Of a stretch of 54,621 bases of DNA, positions 18,239 to 27,796 are shown one piece after another (position 1 is the first letter of the stretch; each line of letters starts with the position of its first letter). Origin of the DNA: Methanobacteriota archaeon (GTDB lineage: Archaea > Thermoplasmatota > Thermoplasmata > RBG-16-68-12); NCBI GenBank assembly GCA_005878955.1, contig VBMI01000091.1:1-54621 (forward strand). Reading direction: 5' to 3'. Position numbers and translations under genes: made by a program. The notes under the pieces are model-generated. The model did not search any database and was not told the origin of the DNA. It worked only from the letters and a program-made list of their open reading frames with translations.

Positions 18239-18952
18239 ATGCGACGGCCCATGAAGGACGAGGCCGCCGCGCTCGATGCGCTGAACGCCCGGATCGTCTC
18301 GTGCCGGGAGTGCCCGAGGCTCGTCGCGTACCGCGAGCGGGTCGCCCATAAGAAGCGGGCGGCGTTCCGCGACTGGGAGTATTGGGGTCGACCCCTCCCC
18401 GGGTTCGGGGACCCTCACGCGCGCCTCCTGGTCGTGGGCCTCGCGCCCGCGGCCCACGGGGGGAACCGGACGGGGCGGATGTTCACCGGGGACCGGAGCG
18501 GGGAGTGGCTGTATCGCGCCCTGCACCGGGCGGGCTTCGCGAACCGGTCCACGGCCGTCTCGAGGAACGACGGACTGGCGCTGACCGATTGCCGCATCAC
18601 CGCGGCCGTGCGGTGCGCCCCTCCCGCGAACCGGCCCACCCGCCAGGAGTTCGCGAGCTGTCAGCCGTACCTCGAGCGGGAGATCGAGATCCTCGGCGAC
18701 CGCCTCCGCGTCGTCGTCGCCCTCGGCCGTGTCGCGACGGACGCGTTCCTCCGGGCGTGGCGGGCGACCGGCCATCCCGTGCCGGTCCCGAGACCGAAGT
18801 TCCGCCATGGCGCGTCGTGGACCCTCCCGCCCGTCGCGTTCCTCGTCTCGTACCACCCGAGCCAGCGAAACACGCAGACGGGCCTCCTATCCCGGCGGAT
18901 GTTCGACCGCGTGTTCCTGCGAGCTCGCCGGATCCTCGAACCCCGCCCCTAG
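18239..18952 (+). CDS. Uracil-DNA glycosylase, family 5-like
   Basis: CRECPRLVAYRERVAHKKR...LLVVGLAPAAHGGNRTGRMFTGDRSG...VSYHPSQRNTQTG. Confidence 0.85.
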   Translation: MRRPMKDEAAALDALNARIVSCRECPRLVAYRERVAHKKRAAFRDWEYWGRPLPGFGDPHARLLVVGLAPAAHGGNRTGRMFTGDRSGEWLYRALHRAGFANRSTAVSRNDGLALTDCRITAAVRCAPPANRPTRQEFASCQPYLEREIEILGDRLRVVVALGRVATDAFLRAWRATGHPVPVPRPKFRHGASWTLPPVAFLVSYHPSQRNTQTGLLSRRMFDRVFLRARRILEPRP

Positions 18953-19674
18953 GGGAGTGCGACGTCAACGAGAAGGAGCTCGGCATCCTTCTTCGCGGCC
19001 ACGGAGAGCGACGACTCCTGCGTGATCTTTGCCGCGCCGAACTCGCGAACGGGCATTCCCGCGACCCCGATCGGACCGCCCTCGAAAACGTACAGGTACG
19101 CTCCGCGCCCGCCGGCGAGCGGATGCTCCACGGTCTTCCCTGCCTCCAGGAAGCACGCGAGCACCGCGGCGTCCTGGCGGATCGGCAGCGCACCGGGGTG
19201 CCGGCTGGAGACGAGGGGGAGGAACCGGTTCGTCCGCTCCGACCGCTCCACCGCGCGCTGCTCCACGGAGGGCTCCAGCCCCTTCTCCTCCGGGAGGATC
19301 CACATCTGGAGGAACCGCATCTCCGCGTCCTTCCGGTCGTTGATCTCGGAGTGCCACAGCCCGCGGCCCACGGTCGTGTGTTGGACCCAACCTTTCTTCA
19401 GGACCCCGCCGAAACCGTTCTCATCCGCGTGCCGGAACTCGCCCGCCGCGCAGACCGTGACGACCTCGATGTCCCGGTGCGGGTGGAGGGGCCACGTCGC
19501 GCCCGGGGAGAGGGTGTCGTCGTTCAGCACCCGCAGCGTGCCGAACCCTCGGTTCTCCGGGTCGAAGTAGTCCCCGAAGCTGAATTGCCAGCGGCCGAGG
19601 AACGTGCCGTCCTCGATCACCCCGCTCTCGAGGTGGATGTCCTCGGGCTTCCGGACCGTGATCATCAGGCCCAC
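18949..19674 (-). CDS. Pirin family protein
   Basis: HPHRDIEVVTVCAAGEFRHADENGFGGVLKKGWVQHTTVGRGLWHSEIN. Confidence 0.9.
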   Translation of the reverse strand: MGLMITVRKPEDIHLESGVIEDGTFLGRWQFSFGDYFDPENRGFGTLRVLNDDTLSPGATWPLHPHRDIEVVTVCAAGEFRHADENGFGGVLKKGWVQHTTVGRGLWHSEINDRKDAEMRFLQMWILPEEKGLEPSVEQRAVERSERTNRFLPLVSSRHPGALPIRQDAAVLACFLEAGKTVEHPLAGGRGAYLYVFEGGPIGVAGMPVREFGAAKITQESSLSVAAKKDAELLLVDVALP

Positions 19675-19720
19675 GGAGTCGGAAGGGGCGTTTCAACCTT
19701 CGCCGCGGGGTCGGCCGAAA

Positions 19721-19742
19721 CAGTTAGCATGCTGGTCTGACC
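19721..19742 (+). repeat. Core repeat site A
   Basis: CAGTTAGCATGCTGGTCTGACC. Confidence 0.85.
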
Positions 19743-19762
19743 GACGGAGGGCCATCGAGAGA

Positions 19763-19780
19763 CAGTTAGCATGCTAACTG
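19763..19780. repeat. Core repeat site B (18-bp perfect palindrome)
   Basis: CAGTTAGCATGCTAACTG. Confidence 0.9.
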
Positions 19781-19805
19781 GGAGCTTGCGGGCGGGGCGG
19801 GGAGC

Positions 19806-20048
19806 TCATCTCCTTCGCCGGACCGCGCGCAGGACCGTGGAGAGGGAGCCCATCTCGCGGTACGCCTGCGCGAGCTGGTCCGCGGGCCCCCGCGGCATCC
19901 CGCCCTCGAGCAGCGCGCGCTCGAACTCCTGCACGCCGAGCCGCCGCTTCCCGAGGTACCGGAGGTACTCCGCCCCGAGCCGCAGGGCGAGGATCGGGAC
20001 CGTCGCCGCGAGCACGAGCGGGAGTCGGTCCCCCTCACTCGGGCTCAT
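19806..20048 (-). CDS. Small hypothetical protein with a possible N-terminal TM
   Basis: MSPSEGDRLPLVLAATVPILALRLGAEYLRYLGKRRL; overlaps the upstream gene. Confidence 0.55.
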   Translation of the reverse strand: MSPSEGDRLPLVLAATVPILALRLGAEYLRYLGKRRLGVQEFERALLEGGMPRGPADQLAQAYREMGSLSTVLRAVRRRR

Positions 20049-20355
20049 CGGCCTTCCCCGCCTCGTCGTGCCGGCCGCGCTCGCCCTTCCCGCCCCCCAC
20101 CGCCCCCTGGATGATCTTCCCCAGGTTCAGGGAGGACATGTACTGCTCCGTGAGCTTGAACGCCTGCTCGTCCGTCATCCCGCTCTCCTTCACCGTGCGG
20201 TAGAATCCCGCGACGGCGAGGCCGTACTTCTCCGCGGACGCCTTGCCGTAGAGCACGTCCGTGAGGTTGTTCAGGAGGGTCGGGACCTTCTCCGAGAACA
20301 GCCCGAGCATCTCCTTCATCTCGTCCAAGTTCGGCTTCCTTCCCCGTTCATCGCC
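20035..20355 (-). CDS. Hypothetical helical protein
   Basis: MGDERGRKPNLDEMKEMLGLFSEKVPTLLNNLTDVLYGKASAEKYG; overlaps neighbours in an operon-like way. Confidence 0.6.
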   Translation of the reverse strand, partial: GDERGRKPNLDEMKEMLGLFSEKVPTLLNNLTDVLYGKASAEKYGLAVAGFYRTVKESGMTDEQAFKLTEQYMSSLNLGKIIQGAVGGGKGERGRHDEAGKADEPE

Positions 20356-20857
20356 CATTCGTGCCACCGCCTTGTCTTCGAACGTTCTCAGCGCGGTCCT
20401 CGTATTTGGGGAGACCGAGCACTTGTGACCACCGCTCCCGCACTCCGTCGGACACGCGGAACGTCCGGCCGTGGAGCCCGCGGGTCGCGACGACGATCCC
20501 GTCCCGCTCCAGGTCCGCGAGCCGCTCCCGCACGATCCGGCGGGAGGCGGTCCCGCGCCGGCCCTTCACGGCCTCCGTGATCTCGGAGATGTTCCGCTCC
20601 CCGCGGTCGAGGAGGGCGGCGACGATGTGACGGGAGATGTCGTCCTTGACGCCGGGCGTCGCGAGGTCCGGGGAGACGCCGCCGTACCGCTGCACGAGGT
20701 CCATGATCCGGAGGTAGCCCCGGGAGAGGTCCTGGAGCCGCTCCAGGGCGCCCGCGAGCTCGGAGTATGGCTGGGTCACGCGGGAGAACGCCTCGCGGAG
20801 GGCCTCGATCTGCTCCCGCAGCTCCCTCAGGTCCTTCCGGATGTCCTCGCCCGCCAT
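20348..20857 (-). CDS. Winged-helix DNA-binding protein with an N-terminal helical region
   Basis: DDISRHIVAALLDRGERNISEITEAVKGRRGTASRRIVRERLADLERDGIVVATRGLHGRTFRVS. Confidence 0.7.
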   Translation of the reverse strand: MAGEDIRKDLRELREQIEALREAFSRVTQPYSELAGALERLQDLSRGYLRIMDLVQRYGGVSPDLATPGVKDDISRHIVAALLDRGERNISEITEAVKGRRGTASRRIVRERLADLERDGIVVATRGLHGRTFRVSDGVRERWSQVLGLPKYEDRAENVRRQGGGTNGR

Positions 20858-21090
20858 CGTGCGGCCCCATGCCGACCCGGTCGCTTATAGCCCGCGTCTC
20901 TTCCTCCGGGGACGGGGACCCGGGAGCCCCGCGAGGCGGGCCGTCTCCAGCTCCCGCCGGATGTCGAACTCCCGCGTCCGGGCCACGTGCCACTCCATCA
21001 TCTTTCGCACCTCGGGATCAAGGAGGCGTGGTCACCCGCCATGAGCGAGGCGGAGAGATGTGGCCACCCGTGGCCGGTGACGGCGCGAAA

Positions 21091-21108
21091 CAGTTAGCAT
21101 GCTAACTG
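21091..21108. repeat. Core repeat site C (18-bp perfect palindrome)
   Basis: CAGTTAGCATGCTAACTG, overlapping the stop codon of the gene at 21102..21437. Confidence 0.9.
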
Positions 21109-21437
21109 GGGACCGGACGCCCGCGAAGGCGCCGGCGCCTGCGGAACGACGCCAAGTTTGGCTCGTCGATCACGAGCCGGCCCAGGCCCACGGAGGCCCC
21201 CATCCCCGCGAGTCGGTCCCGGAGTTCGAGGGCATCGCTCCGGGGAAGGATCAACACGGACTGACCCACCCACACAACGCCGGGCCGGTGAATGAACCCG
21301 GGCTGATCGTACGTTGCAGGGTGCCCGTACCGCGTTGTCGAGTTCTTCCGGCCGAAGACCACGTGGGCGACCCGGACCGAGACCGCGCGGTCCCGGCCGT
21401 CCACGTCGTACGAAAGGATCCACAGGTCGTCGTTCAT
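21102..21437 (-). CDS. Hypothetical protein between core sites C and D
   Basis: MNDDLWILSYDVDGRDRAVSVRVAHVVFGRKNSTTRYGHPATYDQPGFIHRPGVVWVGQSVLILPRSDALELRDRLAGMG. Confidence 0.6.
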   Translation of the reverse strand: MNDDLWILSYDVDGRDRAVSVRVAHVVFGRKNSTTRYGHPATYDQPGFIHRPGVVWVGQSVLILPRSDALELRDRLAGMGASVGLGRLVIDEPNLASFRRRRRLRGRPVPS

Positions 21438-21507
21438 GAGAGGTCCATATGGACAGCTATATAATAGCCTTGACGGGGGAGGTGGCCGAAAGTACTCCAT
21501 GGAGCGA

Positions 21508-21529
21508 CAGTTAGCATGCTGGTCTGACC
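21508..21529 (+). repeat. Core repeat site D
   Basis: CAGTTAGCATGCTGGTCTGACC, identical to site A over 22 nt. Confidence 0.85.
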
Positions 21530-21624
21530 CCGGATCACCCTTCCCCGCCAACCGGCTGCGGGCCTCGCGAATCGCGATCATCCCCATGGAACCGACCGGA
21601 GGTCAGCTTTCAAGTCCGGTCTAG

Positions 21625-24291
21625 GTGGGCCAGAACCTTGATACTCTCCGACTCGCTGTTTGGGGCGGGGAGAGCGGCGTGAGAGGCAATGTCGCGTTGG
21701 CCATGGTCGCTACTTGTCTCCTCCTCCAGGTGGCGGCTCCATGGCAGACAGCAGGTCTCGGGCCGGAGGGTCCCGCATCGGTCGAGACGGGGGATCTGAG
21801 TCTCGTCGGCGACAGGAATCTGGACCCGGTGCGCACACGCGCTTCCGATAATCCTGGACCGCAAGGGTTCGGCATCGTGTCACCGGATCAGATGAGCTAC
21901 CGGCTCCTCGACCATCGCGACGTGGTGTTCCCTCCCGGGTATTCGCCGGACTTCGGACCCGGCCTCATCGTGACCGACTACCCTTGGGGGCAGTCGACCT
22001 CGTTCACACCGGGCCTCACGTCGCCGTACGAGACCCGCCTCACGGTGTACAATTACAGCTCGGACACGTTCCGTACCCACTCCTACAACGCTTCCTGGGG
22101 CGGGGGGTTCACCTCCCCCGGGGACATCACGGCCGTTTCCGGCCCGAACGGAACGTACCTCCTCACCGCCAGTCCGTGGGCGGGCGAGGGCGGCTCCTTC
22201 CCATACACCGGCGGTGACCTCGACTGGCCGTTCAGCAACGTGATCGATTTCCCCCGGCCATCGGGACTGGTCCCCCTCAACTTTCACATTCCGATCGCCG
22301 GACGCGGCTACTCGCCGAACGAACTCCTCTGGATTGAACGCGCCTGGAGCCGTAACGGGTACGATCTGATCGGGCGGGTCTCGGTGAGTCGGTACATCGG
22401 GAGCCCACCGACGATCAGTTTCCTGTACTTCGTGAACCTGACCAGCCCCGGGTTCCTCGACGTGACGCGGGCGCACGACGTCGCGCCTTCCATGGAAATC
22501 CCGTGGGACGCGCCTCTCGGGTGCTGCTACTTCGAGCGCGCGACCTCGAACGTTCTCTTCAACGTCCGAATCCACTTTTTTGGGAACACCTACTCGTTCG
22601 AGTACGTCTTCTACGACATCGCGAACTCCACCGGGACCACGTTCACGGCCCCGAGCTACGACGTCGAGTGGCAGCAGAGACGGGGCGACCTCCTGTACCT
22701 GCTCATGGCCACGACGGCGTCTCCCCGGCCGTTCGAGCGCACGTACATCTTTGTCCAGGTCGACCTCGGCCGCGCGCGCGACTTCGGAACCCTCGCGGCG
22801 GATGCCATCACCGAGCTCTGGCGGAAGACCTTCTGGCAGGATTACACGAACTACTATCCGGTCCCGATCGTGCACAACGATTCCCTGACCGTGCTCGAGG
22901 GCTCCGGCGGCTACGAGCCCGAATGGGGGCCACGGTTCGACCTCGTCACCACGTATGGTCTGCTCAACGGCTCGATGCAATCGCAGGAGGTCTTGAACCT
23001 GAGGGAGCCCCGATTCCGCCTCCGCGACGTCACCTATCCCCGCCTCCCTGTACGGGCGGTGTACGGCAGCTACCTGCTGGACCTCGAGGGGGGCACCGTC
23101 GTGGCGTTGAACCTCACGGACCTCGAGACCTTCCTCTTTCAGCGCACGGGACGGACGCAGTGCCAGTACTGTCACTACGACCTCTATGCCACAGACTACA
23201 ACCCATCCAGAGTGCGCCTCTTCGGCCTAGGGTTCGATTATTCCGCGCCCTCGCGAGGATGGTTCGCCTCCGTGGAGATCAACATCGGGAACCCGCCTCC
23301 CAACGAACCGCCAAGCGCCGCCTTTGCGTACACGCCCACGGCGTACGCCGGCGCCACGATCACCTTCAACGCGTCCGCCTCGGAGGACGTGGACGGGGTC
23401 ATTCAATCGTATCTCTGGGATTTCGGGGACGGGTCGACCGGCGTCGGACGGACGGTTGATCACCGGTACGCTTCCCCGGGGCCGCGCACCGTCGCGCTCA
23501 CCGTGACAAGCAACGGCGGTCTCTCGGGTACGACCGCCGCGGTCGTCGTCGTCCATGCCCTCGTTCCGCACGACAACCGGGCCGGCTTCCGGATGCCCGT
23601 CCCGGAGGATTGGGGGCTCCGAACGGACCTGCCCGACGCGGACCTCCGGTTGGTCGGCCCCACGTACAACGGGACCCGCGCCTTGGTCCTCGTCGCCTCC
23701 TACGGAGACCCAGGGGCCACGGAGGACGTCCCCTACCTCGAGGCCCGAGCGTCCGCGCTGCTCGCGGAAATCCAAATGGAACACCCGGACGCAGTATTCG
23801 CAGCAAGTCCCTCCTATCGAACGATCGCCGGGCACGGGGCCTATGTCTCGATCGTCTCCTACGATTCCGGGGCCACGATGGAGAAGATCGCGATCGTCGC
23901 GAGCGCCGAGCATGAGCATTTCTGGGTCCTCCGGTTCGCGATCAGCGACGCCCTGTTCGGAGCGATGGAGACCGTGTTCAATCAGATGATCGACGGGTTT
24001 GTCATCACCCGGCCAACGCCCGCCGAGGAACTTACCGTCGCAATCGGAATCCTCGGAGCCTGTGGCCTTGCGGCTCTGGTCCCCGCCGTTCTCCTCACCT
24101 GGTGGCCGCTCCGGAGGGCCCGGGCACGGAGGCAAGCGCAGAGCCGCCCCGCGCCCCGCGGGACATCGGCAGCGTGTCCGGGGTGTGGCGCACTCGCGGT
24201 CGACGACGGACGATTCTGTTGGAAGTGCGGCACCGCGTTGCCCGCCGCCCCGCCTCAACCCTCTGCACCGCCCGCCCCGCCGCATCTATAA
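21625..24291 (+). CDS. Exported protein with PKD domain, C-terminal TM and terminal zinc ribbon
   Basis: Signal-like VALAMVATCLLLQVAAPW; PKD region SAAFAYTPTAYAGATITFNASASEDVDGVIQSYLWDFGDGSTG; TM LGACGLAALVPAVLLTWWPL; CPGCGALAVDDGRFCWKCG. The start could be later. Confidence 0.75.
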   Translation: MGQNLDTLRLAVWGGESGVRGNVALAMVATCLLLQVAAPWQTAGLGPEGPASVETGDLSLVGDRNLDPVRTRASDNPGPQGFGIVSPDQMSYRLLDHRDVVFPPGYSPDFGPGLIVTDYPWGQSTSFTPGLTSPYETRLTVYNYSSDTFRTHSYNASWGGGFTSPGDITAVSGPNGTYLLTASPWAGEGGSFPYTGGDLDWPFSNVIDFPRPSGLVPLNFHIPIAGRGYSPNELLWIERAWSRNGYDLIGRVSVSRYIGSPPTISFLYFVNLTSPGFLDVTRAHDVAPSMEIPWDAPLGCCYFERATSNVLFNVRIHFFGNTYSFEYVFYDIANSTGTTFTAPSYDVEWQQRRGDLLYLLMATTASPRPFERTYIFVQVDLGRARDFGTLAADAITELWRKTFWQDYTNYYPVPIVHNDSLTVLEGSGGYEPEWGPRFDLVTTYGLLNGSMQSQEVLNLREPRFRLRDVTYPRLPVRAVYGSYLLDLEGGTVVALNLTDLETFLFQRTGRTQCQYCHYDLYATDYNPSRVRLFGLGFDYSAPSRGWFASVEINIGNPPPNEPPSAAFAYTPTAYAGATITFNASASEDVDGVIQSYLWDFGDGSTGVGRTVDHRYASPGPRTVALTVTSNGGLSGTTAAVVVVHALVPHDNRAGFRMPVPEDWGLRTDLPDADLRLVGPTYNGTRALVLVASYGDPGATEDVPYLEARASALLAEIQMEHPDAVFAASPSYRTIAGHGAYVSIVSYDSGATMEKIAIVASAEHEHFWVLRFAISDALFGAMETVFNQMIDGFVITRPTPAEELTVAIGILGACGLAALVPAVLLTWWPLRRARARRQAQSRPAPRGTSAACPGCGALAVDDGRFCWKCGTALPAAPPQPSAPPAPPHL

Positions 24292-24319
24292 GTAAGCCCA
24301 CCCGCTTCGGAACCGTCCC

Positions 24320-26224
24320 ATGAAGGAGGCCCTCACGTCCTTCGACCTGATGGCCCTCGTCGCCGAGTGGCAGGGCCTCGTCGGGGGCTACGTCGACAAG
24401 ATCTACCAGGCGAGGGATGAGGTCATCCTCCGCATCAACCTCCCAGGCGTCGAGCGGAGGGAGCTGTACTGCAAGGCGGGGAAGTGGCTCTGCCTCCACG
24501 CGACGGAGGAAAAGCCGGAGACCCCCCCGCCGTTCGCGATGGGCCTCCGGAGGGCGGTGGACAACGCCCGGATCACCGCGATCGGGCAGCGGGGGTTCGA
24601 CCGCGTCGCGATCCTCCGGCTCGAGCGGGGCGGGGCCCACGAGCTCGTGTTCGAGATGTTCGGGAAGGGGAACGTCGTCCTCGTCCAGGGCGGGAACACG
24701 GTCGCGGCGATGCGCACCCAGTCGTTCAAGAGCCGCCAGATCCGGGCGGGGATCGCGTACGACTTCCCCCCCGCGGGCACGAACCCCCTCGACCTCGACC
24801 GGGAGGGGTTCCGCCGGACGGTCCGCGCGGCGAAGGGGCAGGTCGTGAAGATCCTCGCGTCCCCGATGAACCTGGGCGGCACGTACGCCGAGGAGCTCTG
24901 CCTCCGGGCGGGCGTCGCGAAGGACACCCCGGTCGCCTCCCTCGCGGACGCGGACCTCGACGCCTTGTACACGGCCCTGAACAACATCGCGGTGGCTGTC
25001 ATGCAGGAGAAGCGGCCCGCGCTCATCCTCGAGAACGGCCGGCCGATCGACGCGGTCCCCGTCGACCTCGCGCTGTACCGCGGCAAGGAATGGCGGGAGT
25101 TCCCGACATTCAACGAGGCGGTCTCGTCCTACGTGGTCTCCGTCGCGGCCCAGGCGCCCGCTGCGGACGACCCGTCCGAGGGCCTCCGCCACCGCGCCGC
25201 GCAGCTCCGGGAGAACCTCGAGGCCCTCCGGCAGGAAGCGATGACGGCCGAGGCGAGGGCCCTCTTCCTGTACAACCACTTCCCGCTCTTCGAGGAGATG
25301 CTCAAAGCGGTGCGGGAGGACCGCGAGTTCGACCGGGTCCAGGTCCGGGGGATCGACCGGGAGAAGGGCACGGTCACCGTCGCGATCGGGGACTTCGACG
25401 CCCTCGTCCTGGACTACCGCAAGGACGTGAACGGGAACGCGCAGGACCTGTACGAGTCCCGCCGGGAGGCCCTGCGGAAGGCGGACCGCGTCGTCGAGGC
25501 GATCCGGGACGCGGAGGAGCAGGTGCGGGCCGCCGAGAAGAAGGCGGTCCGGGCCGCGAAGCGCCCGAAGGGCACGCCCACGCGGCGGTTCTGGTTCGAG
25601 GCGTACCGGTGGGCCCTCTCCTCGGAGGGCTTCCTGATCCTCGGCGGGAGGGACGCGAAGACGAACGACTCCCTCGTCCGGAAGCACCTGAAGGAGGGCG
25701 ATCGGTACGCGCACGCGGACGTCCACGGGGCCCCGAGCGTCGTCGTGAAGGAGGGCTCGAAGGCGGGCGAGGCGACCCTGCGGGAGGCGTGCGAGCTCGC
25801 GCTCGTGTACTCGAAGGCGTGGCCCGCGGGGCTCTCGAGCGGGAGCGCGTTCTGGGTCCTCCCCGAGCAGGTGAGCAAGCAGGCGGAGTCCGGGGAGTTC
25901 CTCCCGCGGGGCGGGTTCGTCGTGCGGGGGAAGCGGAACTACGTCCACGACGTCCCCCTCCAGATGGCGGTGGGCGAGGTCGAGGTGGAGGGGCACCGGA
26001 AGGTGATGGGCGGGCCCGTCGCCTCCCTCGCCGCGCGGTCCTCGAAGTTCGTCGTCCTCACCCCGGGGGAGATGGACCGTCAGCGGCTCGCGACGCGCCT
26101 CGCGCAGGCGTCCGAGGTTCCCGCGGAAGAGGTCTCGCGCGTCCTCCCTCCCGGCGGGTTCTCCGTCCTCCGGGCCCACGGGATCGAGCTCGGCCTCGAC
26201 GTCGCGGGCCCCGCGGCGTCGTGA
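24320..26224 (+). CDS. rqcH: NFACT family protein (RqcH/NEMF homologue)
   Basis: MKEALTSFDLMALVAEWQGLVGGYVDKIYQ...; C-terminal SSEGFLILGGRDAKTNDSLVRKHLKEGDRYAHADVHGAPSVVVK. Confidence 0.92.
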   Translation: MKEALTSFDLMALVAEWQGLVGGYVDKIYQARDEVILRINLPGVERRELYCKAGKWLCLHATEEKPETPPPFAMGLRRAVDNARITAIGQRGFDRVAILRLERGGAHELVFEMFGKGNVVLVQGGNTVAAMRTQSFKSRQIRAGIAYDFPPAGTNPLDLDREGFRRTVRAAKGQVVKILASPMNLGGTYAEELCLRAGVAKDTPVASLADADLDALYTALNNIAVAVMQEKRPALILENGRPIDAVPVDLALYRGKEWREFPTFNEAVSSYVVSVAAQAPAADDPSEGLRHRAAQLRENLEALRQEAMTAEARALFLYNHFPLFEEMLKAVREDREFDRVQVRGIDREKGTVTVAIGDFDALVLDYRKDVNGNAQDLYESRREALRKADRVVEAIRDAEEQVRAAEKKAVRAAKRPKGTPTRRFWFEAYRWALSSEGFLILGGRDAKTNDSLVRKHLKEGDRYAHADVHGAPSVVVKEGSKAGEATLREACELALVYSKAWPAGLSSGSAFWVLPEQVSKQAESGEFLPRGGFVVRGKRNYVHDVPLQMAVGEVEVEGHRKVMGGPVASLAARSSKFVVLTPGEMDRQRLATRLAQASEVPAEEVSRVLPPGGFSVLRAHGIELGLDVAGPAAS

Positions 26225-26304
26225 CCCGGGCAAGAGCCTTGCGGATTCCCACCGGCCTCCCCGCGCAAAGGTTCTCATACCGCGCCGGCTAGATTGAGGT
26301 CACG

Positions 26305-27189
26305 ATGGGCGCGCGGCTGCGGACGGCGGGGCTGTTCCTCCTCCTCACGGGGATCTTCGTGGGGTTCGGGTGGGTCATCGGCACCGTGTTCTTCGGGGAC
26401 TGGCTCCCGATGGTCGTCCTCTTCCTGGTCCTCGCCGCGGCGATGAACGCGATCTCGTACTTCTTCGCGGACCGCCTCGTCCTCTGGACGTACCGCGCGA
26501 AGCCCGTCACGGAGTCGGAGGCCCCCGCGCTGTACCGGGTCGTGCAGCGGGTCGCGGCGATGAACGACCTGCCGGTGCCCCGGGTGTACCTCGTCCCGTC
26601 CGCCACGCCGAACGCGTTCGCGACAGGGCGGAACCCCCGCCATGCCGTCGTCGCGGTGACCCAGGGCGCGTTCCGTGTGCTGAACGAGAGGGAGCTCACC
26701 GCGGTGGTCGCCCACGAGATGGCCCACGTGAAGGACCGGGACATCCTCGTGATGTCCGTGGCCGCGACGATCGCGGGCGCCCTCACCCTCCTCGCCCGGT
26801 GGGCCCTCTGGGGGACCCTCCTCGGGGGCGGGTCCCGGGACCGGCAGGGGGGCTGGCTGATGTACGTCCTCGCGATCCTGGGGATCGTCCTCGTCCCGTT
26901 CGCCGTCCTCCTCGTGCAGCTCGCGATCTCGAGGAGCCGCGAGTACAAGGCGGACCACGTCGGCGCGAAGACGCTGGGCGCGCCCGGGGCGCTCGCGGAC
27001 GCGCTCGAGCAGCTCGAGTACCGGAACCGCCAGAACCCCATGGACTTCGGGAGCCCGTCCTCCGGCAGCCTTTGGATCGTGAACCCGTTCCGGGGGAACT
27101 GGCTCGCCGGCGTGCTGTCGACCCACCCGCCGATCGACGAGCGCATCCGGAGGCTCCGCCTCCTGGAGAAGGGCGAGGACGCGTACTGA
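26305..27189 (+). CDS. htpX: M48 family metalloprotease HtpX
   Basis: VVAHEMAHVKDRDILVMSVAATIAGA, multiple TM. Confidence 0.95.
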   Translation: MGARLRTAGLFLLLTGIFVGFGWVIGTVFFGDWLPMVVLFLVLAAAMNAISYFFADRLVLWTYRAKPVTESEAPALYRVVQRVAAMNDLPVPRVYLVPSATPNAFATGRNPRHAVVAVTQGAFRVLNERELTAVVAHEMAHVKDRDILVMSVAATIAGALTLLARWALWGTLLGGGSRDRQGGWLMYVLAILGIVLVPFAVLLVQLAISRSREYKADHVGAKTLGAPGALADALEQLEYRNRQNPMDFGSPSSGSLWIVNPFRGNWLAGVLSTHPPIDERIRRLRLLEKGEDAY

Positions 27190-27238
27190 TCCGCCGGGAA
27201 AGGCTAAGTAACCCGCGACCGCTCGGAGGCCGGGCCCC

Positions 27239-27694
27239 GTGACCTCGAAACTGCTCGATGAGCTCGACGTCGCGATCCTGCGGCGGCTGAACCAGGACGC
27301 GCGGAAGAGCTTCCGGGACATCGCGCGGGAGCTCCGCGTGAGCATCAGCACGGTCAGCAACCGCGTGAAGCGCCTCGAGGCCGAGGGGGTCGTCCTCGGG
27401 TACATCCCCGTCCTCGACGAGAAGCGCCTCGGCTACGACGTGCTCGCCGTGATCGGCATCCGGATCTCGAAGGGGAAGCTCCTCGAGGTCCAGCGGAAGA
27501 TCGGGCGGGAGGACAAGGTCGTCGACGTGTACGACGTCACCGGGGAGTACGACAGCGTGATCATCGCGCGGTTCCGGAACACGAAGGAGCTCGACGCGTT
27601 CATCAAGCGGCTCGTCGCGATGGAGAACGTGGAGCGGACGTACACGCAGGTCGTCCTGAACGTCGTGAAGCAGGAGAAGCGGGCCCCGATCTGA
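27239..27694 (+). CDS. Lrp/AsnC family regulator (HTH plus RAM)
   Basis: LLDELDVAILRRLNQDARKSFRDIARELRVSISTVSNRVKRLEAEGVVLGY. Confidence 0.92.
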   Translation: MTSKLLDELDVAILRRLNQDARKSFRDIARELRVSISTVSNRVKRLEAEGVVLGYIPVLDEKRLGYDVLAVIGIRISKGKLLEVQRKIGREDKVVDVYDVTGEYDSVIIARFRNTKELDAFIKRLVAMENVERTYTQVVLNVVKQEKRAPI

Positions 27695-27796
27695 CCTGTC
27701 CGTGCAGGGAGGGATATGGGCCTCCCCGGGAGTCCCATGCGCAACTTTTAAAGGACGGCGCCCCCCTCTGGCGGAGCACTGGGCCGGAGGGGACAC

